Source of the DNA: Parachlamydiales bacterium
GTDB taxonomy: Bacteria; Chlamydiota; Chlamydiia; Chlamydiales; JAJFMK01
Assembly (NCBI GenBank): GCA_020050175.1
Contig: JAGVKY010000073.1
Span: 1 to 5,711 of the forward strand
Direction: 5' to 3'
DNA length: 5,711 bases
Under the pieces are notes generated by a model. It made no database searches. It saw only the letters and a program-made list of their open reading frames with translations, and was not told the origin of the DNA. Both the position numbers and the translations under genes were made by a program. Of this stretch, positions 1-5,711 are shown piece by piece; position 1 is the stretch's first letter, and each line of letters begins with the position of its first letter.

Positions 1-52
1 AATTTTTTAGCTTCAAGTCAAGGAAGCAGGGGCCTTGGATTTAACCTTCTTT

Positions 53-88
53 AGAAGCTGTGGCGAGCGGAGCGAGCCATAGCTTTTT
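53..88 (+). terminator. Probable intrinsic terminator hairpin
   Basis: The arms 53-64 and 76-87 pair along 12 positions (ten Watson-Crick, two G-U) around an 11-base loop, and the right arm runs into five Ts at 84-88. The loop and inner arms contain GCGAGC twice (63-68 and 72-77) separated by GGA, so the element looks like a dispersed palindromic repeat used as a terminator. The T run favours termination of + strand transcription entering from the left. A short open frame ends at TAG 52-54, but it is too short to say which gene it belongs to. Confidence 0.6.
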
Positions 89-90
89 AA

Positions 91-341
91 GGACGTACGA
101 TCTTTTCGCATGGTGAACCCGATTGCAATTTATTAGAGATAAAGAATTTTAGAATCGAAATTATATTGTCAAAGACATTTTCGACTGGATGAAAGCTAAT
201 GATTTTTTGGGCGAAAAAACTCCAAAAGTCAAATGCTACGATCCCCAAACCTTTCGCAGAATACTGACTCCTCTCACGGAAGAACTCGCTCTTTATGCTC
301 CTGAGGAAAACAGGAGATACTACGTCGAGTTTGATGATTAG
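91..341 (+). pseudogene. Remnant C-terminus of a fourth paralogue of the tandem family
   Basis: The frame ending at TAG 339-341 is open from 153. From about 177 it reads IFDWMKANDFLG, then a T-x-K pair, and later an EELALY stretch. This matches the C-terminal core of the three intact genes: ILEWMERNRYVG with T-x-K in genes 1 and 2, LMKWLLDNKYVG in gene 3, followed by a helix ending in LY or IY. The reading is blocked upstream by a TAG at 150-152. Shifting by one base near 166-172 continues the similarity into KNFRIEIIL, comparable to ERFQKIHF in gene 1 and NFVKRTFVL in gene 3. That second frame is open back to 91, just after the terminator T run. No start codon with a ribosome site and no membrane segment remain, so I read it as a 5'-truncated, frameshifted copy. 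The match in the last 50 codons is fairly convincing; the frameshifted part is weaker. A small intact gene starting at ATG 189 is possible but lacks a visible ribosome site. Confidence 0.55.
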
Positions 342-357
342 TCGAAAATTTATTCTC

Positions 358-382
358 CCCTTTAACAAATTTTTATAAAGGG
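358..382 (+). terminator. Small hairpin after the remnant gene
   Basis: CCCTTTA (358-364) and TAAAGGG (376-382) form a perfect 7-bp stem around an 11-base AT-rich loop, 17 bases after the remnant's stop codon. The following bases are T-rich but interrupted, so this is at best a weak terminator. It overlaps the likely promoter region of gene 1 and could instead be a regulatory structure. Confidence 0.3.
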
Positions 383-390
383 TCTATATA
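361..390 (+). promoter_or_regulatory. Candidate promoter of gene 1
   Basis: TTTAAC (361-366) and TATATA (385-390) lie 18 bases apart and resemble -35 and -10 boxes, about 30 bases upstream of the start codon. The whole stretch is AT-rich, so chance matches are likely. A purine-rich GGAAG at 406-410 is the likely ribosome site for the ATG at 421. Confidence 0.25.
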
Positions 391-420
391 TTTTCTAGCT
401 TTTTTGGAAGTAGAAAGAAT

Positions 421-1692
421 ATGGCTATCAGTCCCCACATCCCCATTTTTAAACAAGGCGATTACTCTTACGCCAAAGATTTTTTTCAAGGTTATTTTCA
501 CTACGGAAAAGATCGTTACGAATATTTACCGCCCGACCAATTTCCTGAGATTGCCGATCGCGATTTTCCTATAAGACACGAAAGGATCTCACAACCTTTG
601 TGGTTAATTGTTTTAAAAGTGATCTCCATCGTCACGATTATTCTTCCTATCATTGGCCTTTTTGCTCTTTTGGATAACCAGACTCTTCGTAAACATCAAA
701 ATTTAATTATAAAATTGGACCCACAAGGACAAAACCGAGTGGCCGAGGTTGAAAAAAGATACCAACAGTACAAAAAAGAGATCGATCGCGTAAATAAATT
801 TAACCCCAAGCGTTTCAAGGACCGTTTGGATCGATTCAAAACGATCGAAATCGCCCTTGAAAAAGGGGGAACGCCAGGCCAGGTTTATCAGAGAGTCATC
901 CATAGTTTAGGTCGTGAAAATTGGTTTTTCCATGGGGAAAATGTCGGCGATATAAAGGCCAAAAAAATGGTCAATGGGCGACAAGTTGAGCTCACCTTAG
1001 AAGAAAAGAAAGAATTTTTCGTTAATAACGTCAAAAACGAGTTAGGCGTGCTGCATATTTTGATCGACAGGACCTCGATGGAGGAGGTCATGAAAGCTTG
1101 TGAACTTGCTGCCCCCTGTCTCCAGGGGACAATGACTGCTCTCCAAAATTTGATGGGGGAATTAAATAATATTGGATTTGGAAACCAAAATGTTGACCCA
1201 AATAAAAATGTCGAAGATTTAATCCCGCAGCTTGCTACTCATCAGAATGCTGAGCAAAGAACAAGCGCTCTCTTACAAGTCTTCCTTCGGCAACAGGCAG
1301 ATGCTCAATTAAAGGCAGAAGAGAAGCCCAACACTCCAGATATAAGGGGTAAGCTTGCCGGGGATGAGAGATTTCAAAAGATTCATTTTAACGTAACAGA
1401 GGGCGGCGATGCTCCGGAGATTTTAGAATGGATGGAAAGAAACAGGTATGTGGGAGCTGTTACGACTAAATTCACCCATCACAATATTCCCAACTCCGTT
1501 TATACAAGAGAAATTGCGAGAGAAACTTTGTTCTTCCTTTATCGGGACGTTTTAGCTCTGCAAGATGTGGAATTGGAAGAAGTTCCTGTTGAAGAGGCAA
1601 TTCTTGAAGCAGAGCAGGATCAACAATTAGCAGGTGATTATGTCATTGGTATCCAAGAAAATGGAGCTCTCGACGTAGGCGATGCTGTTTAA
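421..1692 (+). CDS. Membrane-anchored paralogous family protein, copy 1 (unknown function)
   Basis: This 423-residue protein belongs to no family I can name. Residues 1-58 are rich in aromatics, with the motif DFFQGYFHYGKDRYE at 20-34 that is shared with copy 3. A single hydrophobic segment spans about 59-84 and carries IILPIIG at 73-79, which is nearly constant among copies. There is no N-terminal signal peptide. Unlike copies 2 and 3, it has no proline-rich linker and passes directly into a charged helical core from about residue 105. Core landmarks are RFKDRLDRF at 131-139, GGTP at 149-152, FHGEN at 170-174, C227-x5-C233 followed by LQGTMTAL, NKNVEDLIP at 261-269, QQADAQLKA at 291-299 and ILEWMERNRYVG at 334-345. 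The acidic tail after about 385 is not conserved. The ATG is chosen because the start MAISP is shared with copy 2 and GGAAG lies 10 bases upstream. It is followed by its own terminator, so it is probably a separate transcription unit. Which side of the membrane the core faces cannot be read from charges. Confidence 0.9.
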   Translation: MAISPHIPIFKQGDYSYAKDFFQGYFHYGKDRYEYLPPDQFPEIADRDFPIRHERISQPLWLIVLKVISIVTIILPIIGLFALLDNQTLRKHQNLIIKLDPQGQNRVAEVEKRYQQYKKEIDRVNKFNPKRFKDRLDRFKTIEIALEKGGTPGQVYQRVIHSLGRENWFFHGENVGDIKAKKMVNGRQVELTLEEKKEFFVNNVKNELGVLHILIDRTSMEEVMKACELAAPCLQGTMTALQNLMGELNNIGFGNQNVDPNKNVEDLIPQLATHQNAEQRTSALLQVFLRQQADAQLKAEEKPNTPDIRGKLAGDERFQKIHFNVTEGGDAPEILEWMERNRYVGAVTTKFTHHNIPNSVYTREIARETLFFLYRDVLALQDVELEEVPVEEAILEAEQDQQLAGDYVIGIQENGALDVGDAV

Positions 1693-1699
1693 TCTGTGC

Positions 1700-1753
1700 T
1701 ATACTGTTCTCTCCTTTTAAAAAGGAGTGAGTGGTGTATATCAAATTTTTTTT
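1700..1753 (+). terminator. Intrinsic terminator after gene 1
   Basis: CTCCTTTT (1711-1718) and AAAAGGAG (1720-1727) are perfectly complementary. The stem extends outward to 1700 and 1738 with several G-U pairs and one mismatch. Eight Ts follow at 1746-1753. The start of the hairpin is 8 bases past the gene 1 stop. The gap between stem and T run is longer than ideal, but the combination is the best terminator of the tandem array. Confidence 0.65.
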
Positions 1754-1815
1754 ATTTAAATTTATATCTTTAAATGATTTTTACAATCTCTCTGTAGAAT
1801 TTTCTCTTTTTAGGA
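1754..1815 (+). promoter_or_regulatory. AT-rich leader with candidate promoter and ribosome site of gene 2
   Basis: This very AT-rich stretch contains TACAAT (1782-1787) and TAGAAT (1795-1800), either of which could be a -10 box, but no well-placed -35 box stands out. AGGA at 1812-1815 is the likely ribosome site, 12 bases before the ATG, which is slightly distant. The placement after a terminator implies that gene 2 needs its own promoter. Confidence 0.3.
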
Positions 1816-1827
1816 ACTAAAAATCAT

Positions 1828-3363
1828 ATGGCTATTTCACCTAATATTCCAATCCATCCCGAAACGGGCTATTCCCTCTCAAGAGATTTTTTCCAAGGCT
1901 TCTTTTATTACGGAAATAATCGTTATGTCACACTTTCTCCTGGCATATTTTTAGGCCCTCATGGCAACTTTGATAGGGATGTTGCCGTACGGTTAACTCA
2001 TGTGGCTCAACCTTTCTGGTTAATTGCCCTTAAAATCCTTGCTATCGCCTCCATAATTCTTCCTATCATTGGACTTTTGATCCTTTTGGACTCCCGGTCA
2101 AACCGATGGTACAAAAACTACATCATTAACCCAAACCCATGGCCGCTGCCTCAACCTCCAGCTCCAAACCCCAATATCATTCAAATATTTGCTGAACTTT
2201 TTCCCGAGGCAGCTCCCCCTTTTGCCCCGCCTCCCGGTCCAGTACCAGCTCCTGTGGCAGGACCGGCGGCAGCGCAAATACCAGCAGGCCCAGTCCAAGA
2301 TCGATTAGCAGAAGTTGAGAGGAGATACGCTCAACACGTCAGAGATGCTGAAAGAGAAGGAGGCCCTGACCTTAATGGCTTCAAAAACAGACTTGAACGA
2401 TTCAAAAAAATAGAACTTGCCATCGAAGGTGGTGGCACGCCGGATGACATCTTTGATCGCGTTGACGCAACGATGGGCCCTGATGCCGCCATGTTCCATG
2501 GTGAAAATGCAGATGGTATGAAAGGGAAGAATAATCAGGAAAAGAGAGCCCGCTTCATTGAACTTGTTTCCAATGAGATTGGCATTCTCCATACGATGAT
2601 CGAAAATACTTCTATGGAAAGAGTCATGAGAGCTTGTCACAAGGCTCATCCCTGCCTTCAGGGGACGATGACCGCTCTTGGAAAGTTAATGGAAGAGTAC
2701 AACGGGATCGTACCACAAGGTCAAAATGCCGATCCTAATAAAAGTGTCGAAGATTTAATCCCAGACTTAACGAGAAATCAAGATGCCATGTTGAGAACCA
2801 ATGCCCTTTTGAAAGCTTTTCTACTTCAACAAGCCGATGCTCAGTTAAAAGCCCTAGAGTTGGAAAGTACCCCTAAGTCACGAGCAGCTCTTTCTGGAAC
2901 TGACAGATTCCAAAAAATTCACTTTACCATCCCTGGCATTCTTGAATGGATGGAGCGAAACCGCTATGTGGGTGCTATGACCACTAAATTTACGCACAAC
3001 GGCGTACCAGAGTCAATCTACACAAAACAGATCGCTGAAGCAACTTTAGATAGTATCTATCAAGATGTTTTAGGTCTTGATGAAGTCAACTTAGAAGATC
3101 TTCCAGAAGATCCCCTCATTGCTGAAGCTGAGGCACGATTCCAAGAGAATGCTGCCCAAGCAGAAGCTGATGCACGGATGGTGGCGGAACTTCTTGCAGC
3201 CGAAAAAGCTGCAGAAGCTGCACGACTAGCGGCAATGGATCCAAATGAAGCAAAACGAAAAGCGGCACAGCTTGTGGCTGACGCCCTTGCTGCAGAGCGG
3301 CTAGCCGCAGAACTTGAAGAGGAAGACGCTCGTCGCGCAGGACCTGCAGCTCGCCGCAAATAA
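1828..3363 (+). CDS. Membrane-anchored paralogous family protein, copy 2, with Pro-rich linker and Ala-rich coiled-coil tail
   Basis: This 511-residue protein is the longest copy and has no recognised family. The N-terminus has the shared DFFQGFFYYG motif (20-29), and one hydrophobic segment lies at about 61-87 (IILPIIG at 76-82). Residues 101-155 form a Pro/Ala-rich linker containing PPFAPPPGPVPAPVAGP. The core, from about 157, has FKNRLERFKKIELAI (185-199), GGTP (211-214), FHGEN (223-227), C270-x5-C276 followed by LQGTMTAL, NKSVEDLIP (304-312) and ILEWMERNRYVG (371-382). It is closest to copy 1 in this region. Residues 431-511 are a private tail of Ala, Glu, Arg and Lys. It probably forms two long helices broken near DPN (471-473), like helical stalks of the TolA type in composition only. 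The tail DNA (3118-3360) is visibly richer in G and C than the rest of the gene. Gene 3 follows after 61 bases without a terminator, so the two are probably cotranscribed. The start is chosen by the shared MAISP beginning. Confidence 0.9.
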   Translation: MAISPNIPIHPETGYSLSRDFFQGFFYYGNNRYVTLSPGIFLGPHGNFDRDVAVRLTHVAQPFWLIALKILAIASIILPIIGLLILLDSRSNRWYKNYIINPNPWPLPQPPAPNPNIIQIFAELFPEAAPPFAPPPGPVPAPVAGPAAAQIPAGPVQDRLAEVERRYAQHVRDAEREGGPDLNGFKNRLERFKKIELAIEGGGTPDDIFDRVDATMGPDAAMFHGENADGMKGKNNQEKRARFIELVSNEIGILHTMIENTSMERVMRACHKAHPCLQGTMTALGKLMEEYNGIVPQGQNADPNKSVEDLIPDLTRNQDAMLRTNALLKAFLLQQADAQLKALELESTPKSRAALSGTDRFQKIHFTIPGILEWMERNRYVGAMTTKFTHNGVPESIYTKQIAEATLDSIYQDVLGLDEVNLEDLPEDPLIAEAEARFQENAAQAEADARMVAELLAAEKAAEAARLAAMDPNEAKRKAAQLVADALAAERLAAELEEEDARRAGPAARRK

Positions 3364-3407
3364 CGACGATAATTTATACAAGGTCTAAAGGGATTAGGAA
3401 CAATGTT

Positions 3408-3412
3408 GGAGG
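3408..3412 (+). promoter_or_regulatory. Ribosome binding site of gene 3
   Basis: GGAGG is the clearest Shine-Dalgarno sequence in the window. It lies 12 bases before the ATG at 3425. A nearer ATG at 3415 is too close and in another frame. The family start (M-x-I-x-x-x-IPI) supports 3425 as the real start. Confidence 0.6.
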
Positions 3413-3424
3413 AAATGGGACCGT

Positions 3425-4606
3425 ATGGTAATTAACGCCAATATTCCCATTTTCCCCCAAAATGGTTACACCTTAGAGAGAGATTTTTTCCAAGGGTATT
3501 TCCATTATGGAAAAGATCGTTACGAATTCCTTCCCGATGATGTTTTAGGTCCAGCGGTCCGTCTTTTCAAAAGAGCCGTTAGACATACTAGGGTTTCTCA
3601 ACCTTGGTGGTTAATCGCTCTTAAGATCATCACTCTTGCCACGATCATTCTCCCCCTCATTGCTATCTTTATGATGAGTGAGCAAAAAACTGGTCGAAAA
3701 CATTTCGATTTCATCATTAATCCAATGCCTTGGGTACCTCCAGCGATTGCACCGCAGGGAAATAGGCCTGCACCTCCAAAACCCGCTCCAGATCCAATAG
3801 GACCTCCTATTCATCCTAAAATAATGGACGCAAATGCCCCAGAGGTTAGACAGGTGCAGGAAAATTATAAGAAGTTGTTAGAGGAAGTTGAGCGTATTGG
3901 GAATTTAGATCCTAGTCTTGATCCAAGGGGCTTTAAGAAACGTCTTGAAAGATTTAGAGATGTGGAAATTGCTATTGTCAAAGGGGGAACCCCCAGACAA
4001 ATCCTTAATAGGCTTAATGCCGAAGCAGGCCTTGGCTGGTGGATCCATGAAGAACAAATTGAACACATGGGGATGAAACTTACCCAAGAACAAAAAGAGG
4101 CTAAGTACCTAGATGTCATTGTAAGTGAGATAAAGGTACTTACCTTGGTCATTAATCGTAGACTACAAGAAGTCATGGAAGCCTGTAAGAATATTCTTCC
4201 TTGCATGCAAGCGACAATGGAGGCCATTCAAAACTTGGAGCTTGATCTGATTAAAGATGACTTCATTCCAAATCTCGAAATAAAACAGGATCCCATCGCT
4301 AGAGCTAATGCCCTCTTGGTTGTTTTTCTCCGAGTTCAAGCTTCCTCCTTTTTAAAGGGGAAAAATAAAAAAGATACTCCAGAAGAAAGACAAAAATGTG
4401 TTGAAGATCCAAATTTTGTGAAAAGAACTTTTGTCCTAAACGATAACCGTGAGTGTCCCACCCTAATGAAATGGCTGTTAGACAATAAATATGTGGGGCC
4501 TATGGGAGAAAAGGTGACACATAACGGTCAAAAGGTTCCCTTCACCCAAGATATCGCAACAAAGGCCTTCCAAGATCTTTATGACGTCTTAGATCTCGAT
4601 GGTTAA
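3425..4606 (+). CDS. Membrane-anchored paralogous family protein, copy 3, with shortened C-terminus
   Basis: This 393-residue protein has the same plan and no recognised family. It has DFFQGYFHYGKDRYE (20-34, identical to copy 1), one hydrophobic segment at about 60-84 (IILPLIA at 74-80), and a Pro-rich linker at 100-132 beginning IINPMPW, which resembles IINPNPW of copy 2. The helical core holds FKKRLERFRDVEIAI (170-184), GGTP (187-190), C254-x5-C260 with QATMEAI, ANALLVVFLR (294-303) and KWLLDNKYVG (349-358). It is the most divergent copy. The FHGEN motif is replaced by WIHEEQ, and the loop containing DPNK in copies 1 and 2 is missing. The protein ends at DLDG, exactly where the other copies enter their acidic tails. 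The frame continues open after the TAA, suggesting a recent truncation. It probably shares a transcript with gene 2 and converges on leuS. Confidence 0.88.
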   Translation: MVINANIPIFPQNGYTLERDFFQGYFHYGKDRYEFLPDDVLGPAVRLFKRAVRHTRVSQPWWLIALKIITLATIILPLIAIFMMSEQKTGRKHFDFIINPMPWVPPAIAPQGNRPAPPKPAPDPIGPPIHPKIMDANAPEVRQVQENYKKLLEEVERIGNLDPSLDPRGFKKRLERFRDVEIAIVKGGTPRQILNRLNAEAGLGWWIHEEQIEHMGMKLTQEQKEAKYLDVIVSEIKVLTLVINRRLQEVMEACKNILPCMQATMEAIQNLELDLIKDDFIPNLEIKQDPIARANALLVVFLRVQASSFLKGKNKKDTPEERQKCVEDPNFVKRTFVLNDNRECPTLMKWLLDNKYVGPMGEKVTHNGQKVPFTQDIATKAFQDLYDVLDLDG

Positions 4607-4732
4607 CCCGAAGTTGAAAAAGAGGACGAGCCTGGACCTATAGTCCCCGTCACCCTTCCACCCGCCCTCAATTACAATAATTACAAAGTCAAAGATCTTT
4701 TTAAGCAGGCCTTGGGCTTTTTCAAAAATTAA
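4607..4732 (+). pseudogene. Orphaned in-frame tail of copy 3
   Basis: Directly after the gene 3 TAA (4604-4606) the same frame is open for 41 codons to a second TAA at 4730-4732. The translation starts PEVEKEDEPGPIVP and ends with an aromatic and lysine-rich stretch (YKVKDLFKQALGFF). The acidic, proline-containing start fits the position and character of the tails of copies 1 (ELEEVPVEEA) and 2 (NLEDLPEDPL). I infer that one base change created the first stop. Readthrough, or a sequencing error at 4604, could restore a 435-residue protein. Confidence 0.55.
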
Positions 4733-4740
4733 ACGCTAAG

Positions 4741-4823
4741 ACGCAAAGACGAAAAAGAAGCTCCGCCTTCTTAAAACCTGCTTATGCAGGAGAAGTTTCT
4801 TTCTCGCCTTTGTCTCTTTGCAT
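4741..4823. repeat. Nested imperfect inverted repeat between gene 3 and leuS
   Basis: The outer arms GCAAAGA (4743-4749) and TCTTTGC (4815-4821) match perfectly. The next arms, 4751-4759 and 4797-4805, match at eight of nine positions. Two small hairpins lie inside. The motif CGCAAAGACG resembles short repeats often seen between bacterial genes. The structure may be a small palindromic repeat element or a bidirectional terminator. Confidence 0.5.
4752..4790 (-). terminator. Tandem terminator hairpins of leuS
   Basis: Read on the - strand, CCTGC-ATAA-GCAGG is followed by TTTT. Next comes AAGAAG-GCGGAG-CTTCTT, running into a five-T stretch (opposite 4752-4756). Both stems are short, but they lie 42-80 bases after the leuS stop and have the stem-then-T layout only on this strand. 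For gene 3 on the + strand no good T run follows the stems. Confidence 0.5.
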
Positions 4824-4831
4824 TGAGTTTT

Positions 4832-5711
4832 TTATCCAATCACTAGGTTTAGGAGCTTATTGGGGACAAAAATGACCCTTTTGAGTTCCCCTTCGACTAG
4901 ATATTTCTGGATTTGAGGGTGAGCTTTGGCTGTTTTAAGGATTGCCTCTTCTGTTAGGTCTTTTGGTAAGTCAAAACGGCCACGCACTTTTCCATTCACT
5001 TGAACGACATAGGTAACAACAGATTGCTCTAAGTAAGGGCGATGGACTTCCGGATAAGGGCAAGTGTTGATATTTTCCTTAAAGTCCAATTTTTGCCAGA
5101 GTTCTGATGCCATGTGGGGAGCAAAAGGAAATAGGCATTGGAGGGCAATTTTTACAGCAGATTTTGGGATCTTTTCCACTTTTACGAAGCCGTTCATAAA
5201 CTCCATCATCTTCGCGATAGCCGTGTTAAACTGTAGCTCTTCGATGTCTGCCGTCACACTATGGAGAAGACGATGGGCAAGTCTTAACCCCTCTTCATCC
5301 CCCTCCTCAGAAACTTTGTCCGAAAGGGCGGTCTCCCAAAAACGGTTGAGGAAACGACGGCAACCTGTGACAGCTTCTTTGTTCCAGACCTTTTCTTTAT
5401 CAAAAGGGCCCATGAACATTTCGTAGAGTCTTAAAGCATCTGCACCCTGCTCTTCGATCACCTCATCTGGGGTTGAACCATTGAGTTTCGACTTACTCAT
5501 CTTGTCAATTTGAGAACGAAGAGGCTCCCCTGTCGTTTTGAGGAAATAATTCCCCTCTTTCTCTTCCACTTCATCCGCTGGGACATAGATTCCATTGCTT
5601 CTTTGATAAGAGCGCGAGACCATCAAACCTTGGTTCACAAGTTTCTGGAAAGGCTCTTTTGTATGGACAAGACCTAAATCATAGAGCACTTTGTGCCAAA
5701 ATCTAGCATAG
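4832..5711 (-). CDS. leuS: Leucyl-tRNA synthetase, C-terminal part (cut by window edge)
   Basis: LeuRS is the cytoplasmic class Ia enzyme that charges tRNA-Leu with leucine using ATP. The visible 292 residues are about the last third of a protein that is usually above 800 residues. The frame runs off the right edge, so no start codon is present in the window. The first visible part reads YARFWHKVLYDLG, a typical sequence of the catalytic domain. The KMSKS ATP-binding loop is intact at 5489-5503. The helical anticodon-binding domain follows (GADALRLYEMFMGP, NRFWE, then FAPHMASELW), and the C-terminal tRNA-binding domain begins at VVQVNGKVRGRF and ends near VPNKLLNLVIG. Nothing suggests damage. 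It is convergent with the paralogue array, and its transcript probably ends at the hairpins just beyond its stop codon. Confidence 0.97.
   Translation of the reverse strand, partial: YARFWHKVLYDLGLVHTKEPFQKLVNQGLMVSRSYQRSNGIYVPADEVEEKEGNYFLKTTGEPLRSQIDKMSKSKLNGSTPDEVIEEQGADALRLYEMFMGPFDKEKVWNKEAVTGCRRFLNRFWETALSDKVSEEGDEEGLRLAHRLLHSVTADIEELQFNTAIAKMMEFMNGFVKVEKIPKSAVKIALQCLFPFAPHMASELWQKLDFKENINTCPYPEVHRPYLEQSVVTYVVQVNGKVRGRFDLPKDLTEEAILKTAKAHPQIQKYLVEGELKRVIFVPNKLLNLVIG

Noticed and set aside
1..54. Possible end of an upstream gene stopping at TAG 52-54
   Set aside because: Seventeen codons without recognisable motif; the other frames are equally short, so no call can be supported.
87..368. 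Reverse-strand open frame of 93 codons
   Set aside because: It lies opposite the paralogue remnant, whose + strand reading resembles the neighbouring genes. The reverse product has no recognisable feature and no clear ribosome site.
598..675. Chlamydial inclusion-membrane protein signature (two-lobed hydrophobic region)
   Set aside because: Only one hydrophobic stretch of about 25 residues is present in each copy; the typical pair of closely spaced membrane helices is not seen.
3060..3359. Reverse-strand Ser/Ala/Arg-rich frame of 99 codons
   Set aside because: It is the mirror of the Ala-rich tail of copy 2; low-complexity DNA keeps the opposite frame open.
3865..4227. Reverse frame of 120 codons within copy 3
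   Set aside because: It is fully inside a conserved paralogue on the + strand and has no own signals.
4707..4722. Small stem followed by five Ts inside the orphaned tail of copy 3
   Set aside because: The stem has only five pairs including one G-U and a three-base loop, which is too weak to call a terminator.
5064..5426. Forward frame of 120 codons inside leuS
   Set aside because: leuS is certain on the other strand, and the forward product has no family features.

Overview
The window holds a tandem family of related membrane-anchored proteins next to the 3' part of a housekeeping tRNA synthetase gene. On the + strand are three full-length paralogues (421-1692, 1828-3363, 3425-4606). On the - strand, convergent with them, is the C-terminal third of leucyl-tRNA synthetase (leuS, 4832 to beyond 5711). 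The LeuRS has the bacterial KMSKS and C-terminal domain motifs. DNA composition is AT-leaning but not extreme. An expanded lineage-type family of single-membrane-segment proteins with proline-rich linkers resembles what is common in environmental Chlamydiota (Simkania or Parachlamydia type). That assignment is inference from general look, not proof.

Region by region: 1-90 holds no gene I can support and ends in a strong terminator-like hairpin (53-88). Positions 91-341 are, in my reading, the decayed C-terminus of a fourth paralogue. An open stretch ending at TAG 339-341 matches the W-M-x2-N-x2-(V/L)-G region of the three intact genes, with a frameshift just upstream. Positions 342-420 form the leader of gene 1. 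The 135-base gap 1693-1827 carries a long hairpin with an 8-T run (terminator of gene 1) and an AT-rich promoter-like stretch for gene 2. Genes 2 and 3 are 61 bases apart with no terminator seen, so they are probably cotranscribed. After gene 3's TAA the same frame stays open for 41 more codons (4607-4729), which looks like a tail cut off by a nonsense change. The last gap (4733-4831) is a nested set of inverted repeats that best suits termination of leuS.

The three paralogues share one plan: about 58 residues of aromatic-rich N-terminus (motif DFFQG(Y/F)F-Y), one hydrophobic segment at about residues 59-86, a linker that is absent in gene 1 and Pro/Ala-rich in genes 2 and 3, a mostly helical core with a conserved C-x5-C motif, and a divergent C-terminal tail. 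The tail is an Ala/Glu/Arg coiled-coil-like extension in gene 2 and is missing in gene 3. I do not recognise an enzymatic family or known domain in them, and their function is unknown. Their similarity implies repeated duplication at this locus followed by decay of at least one copy.
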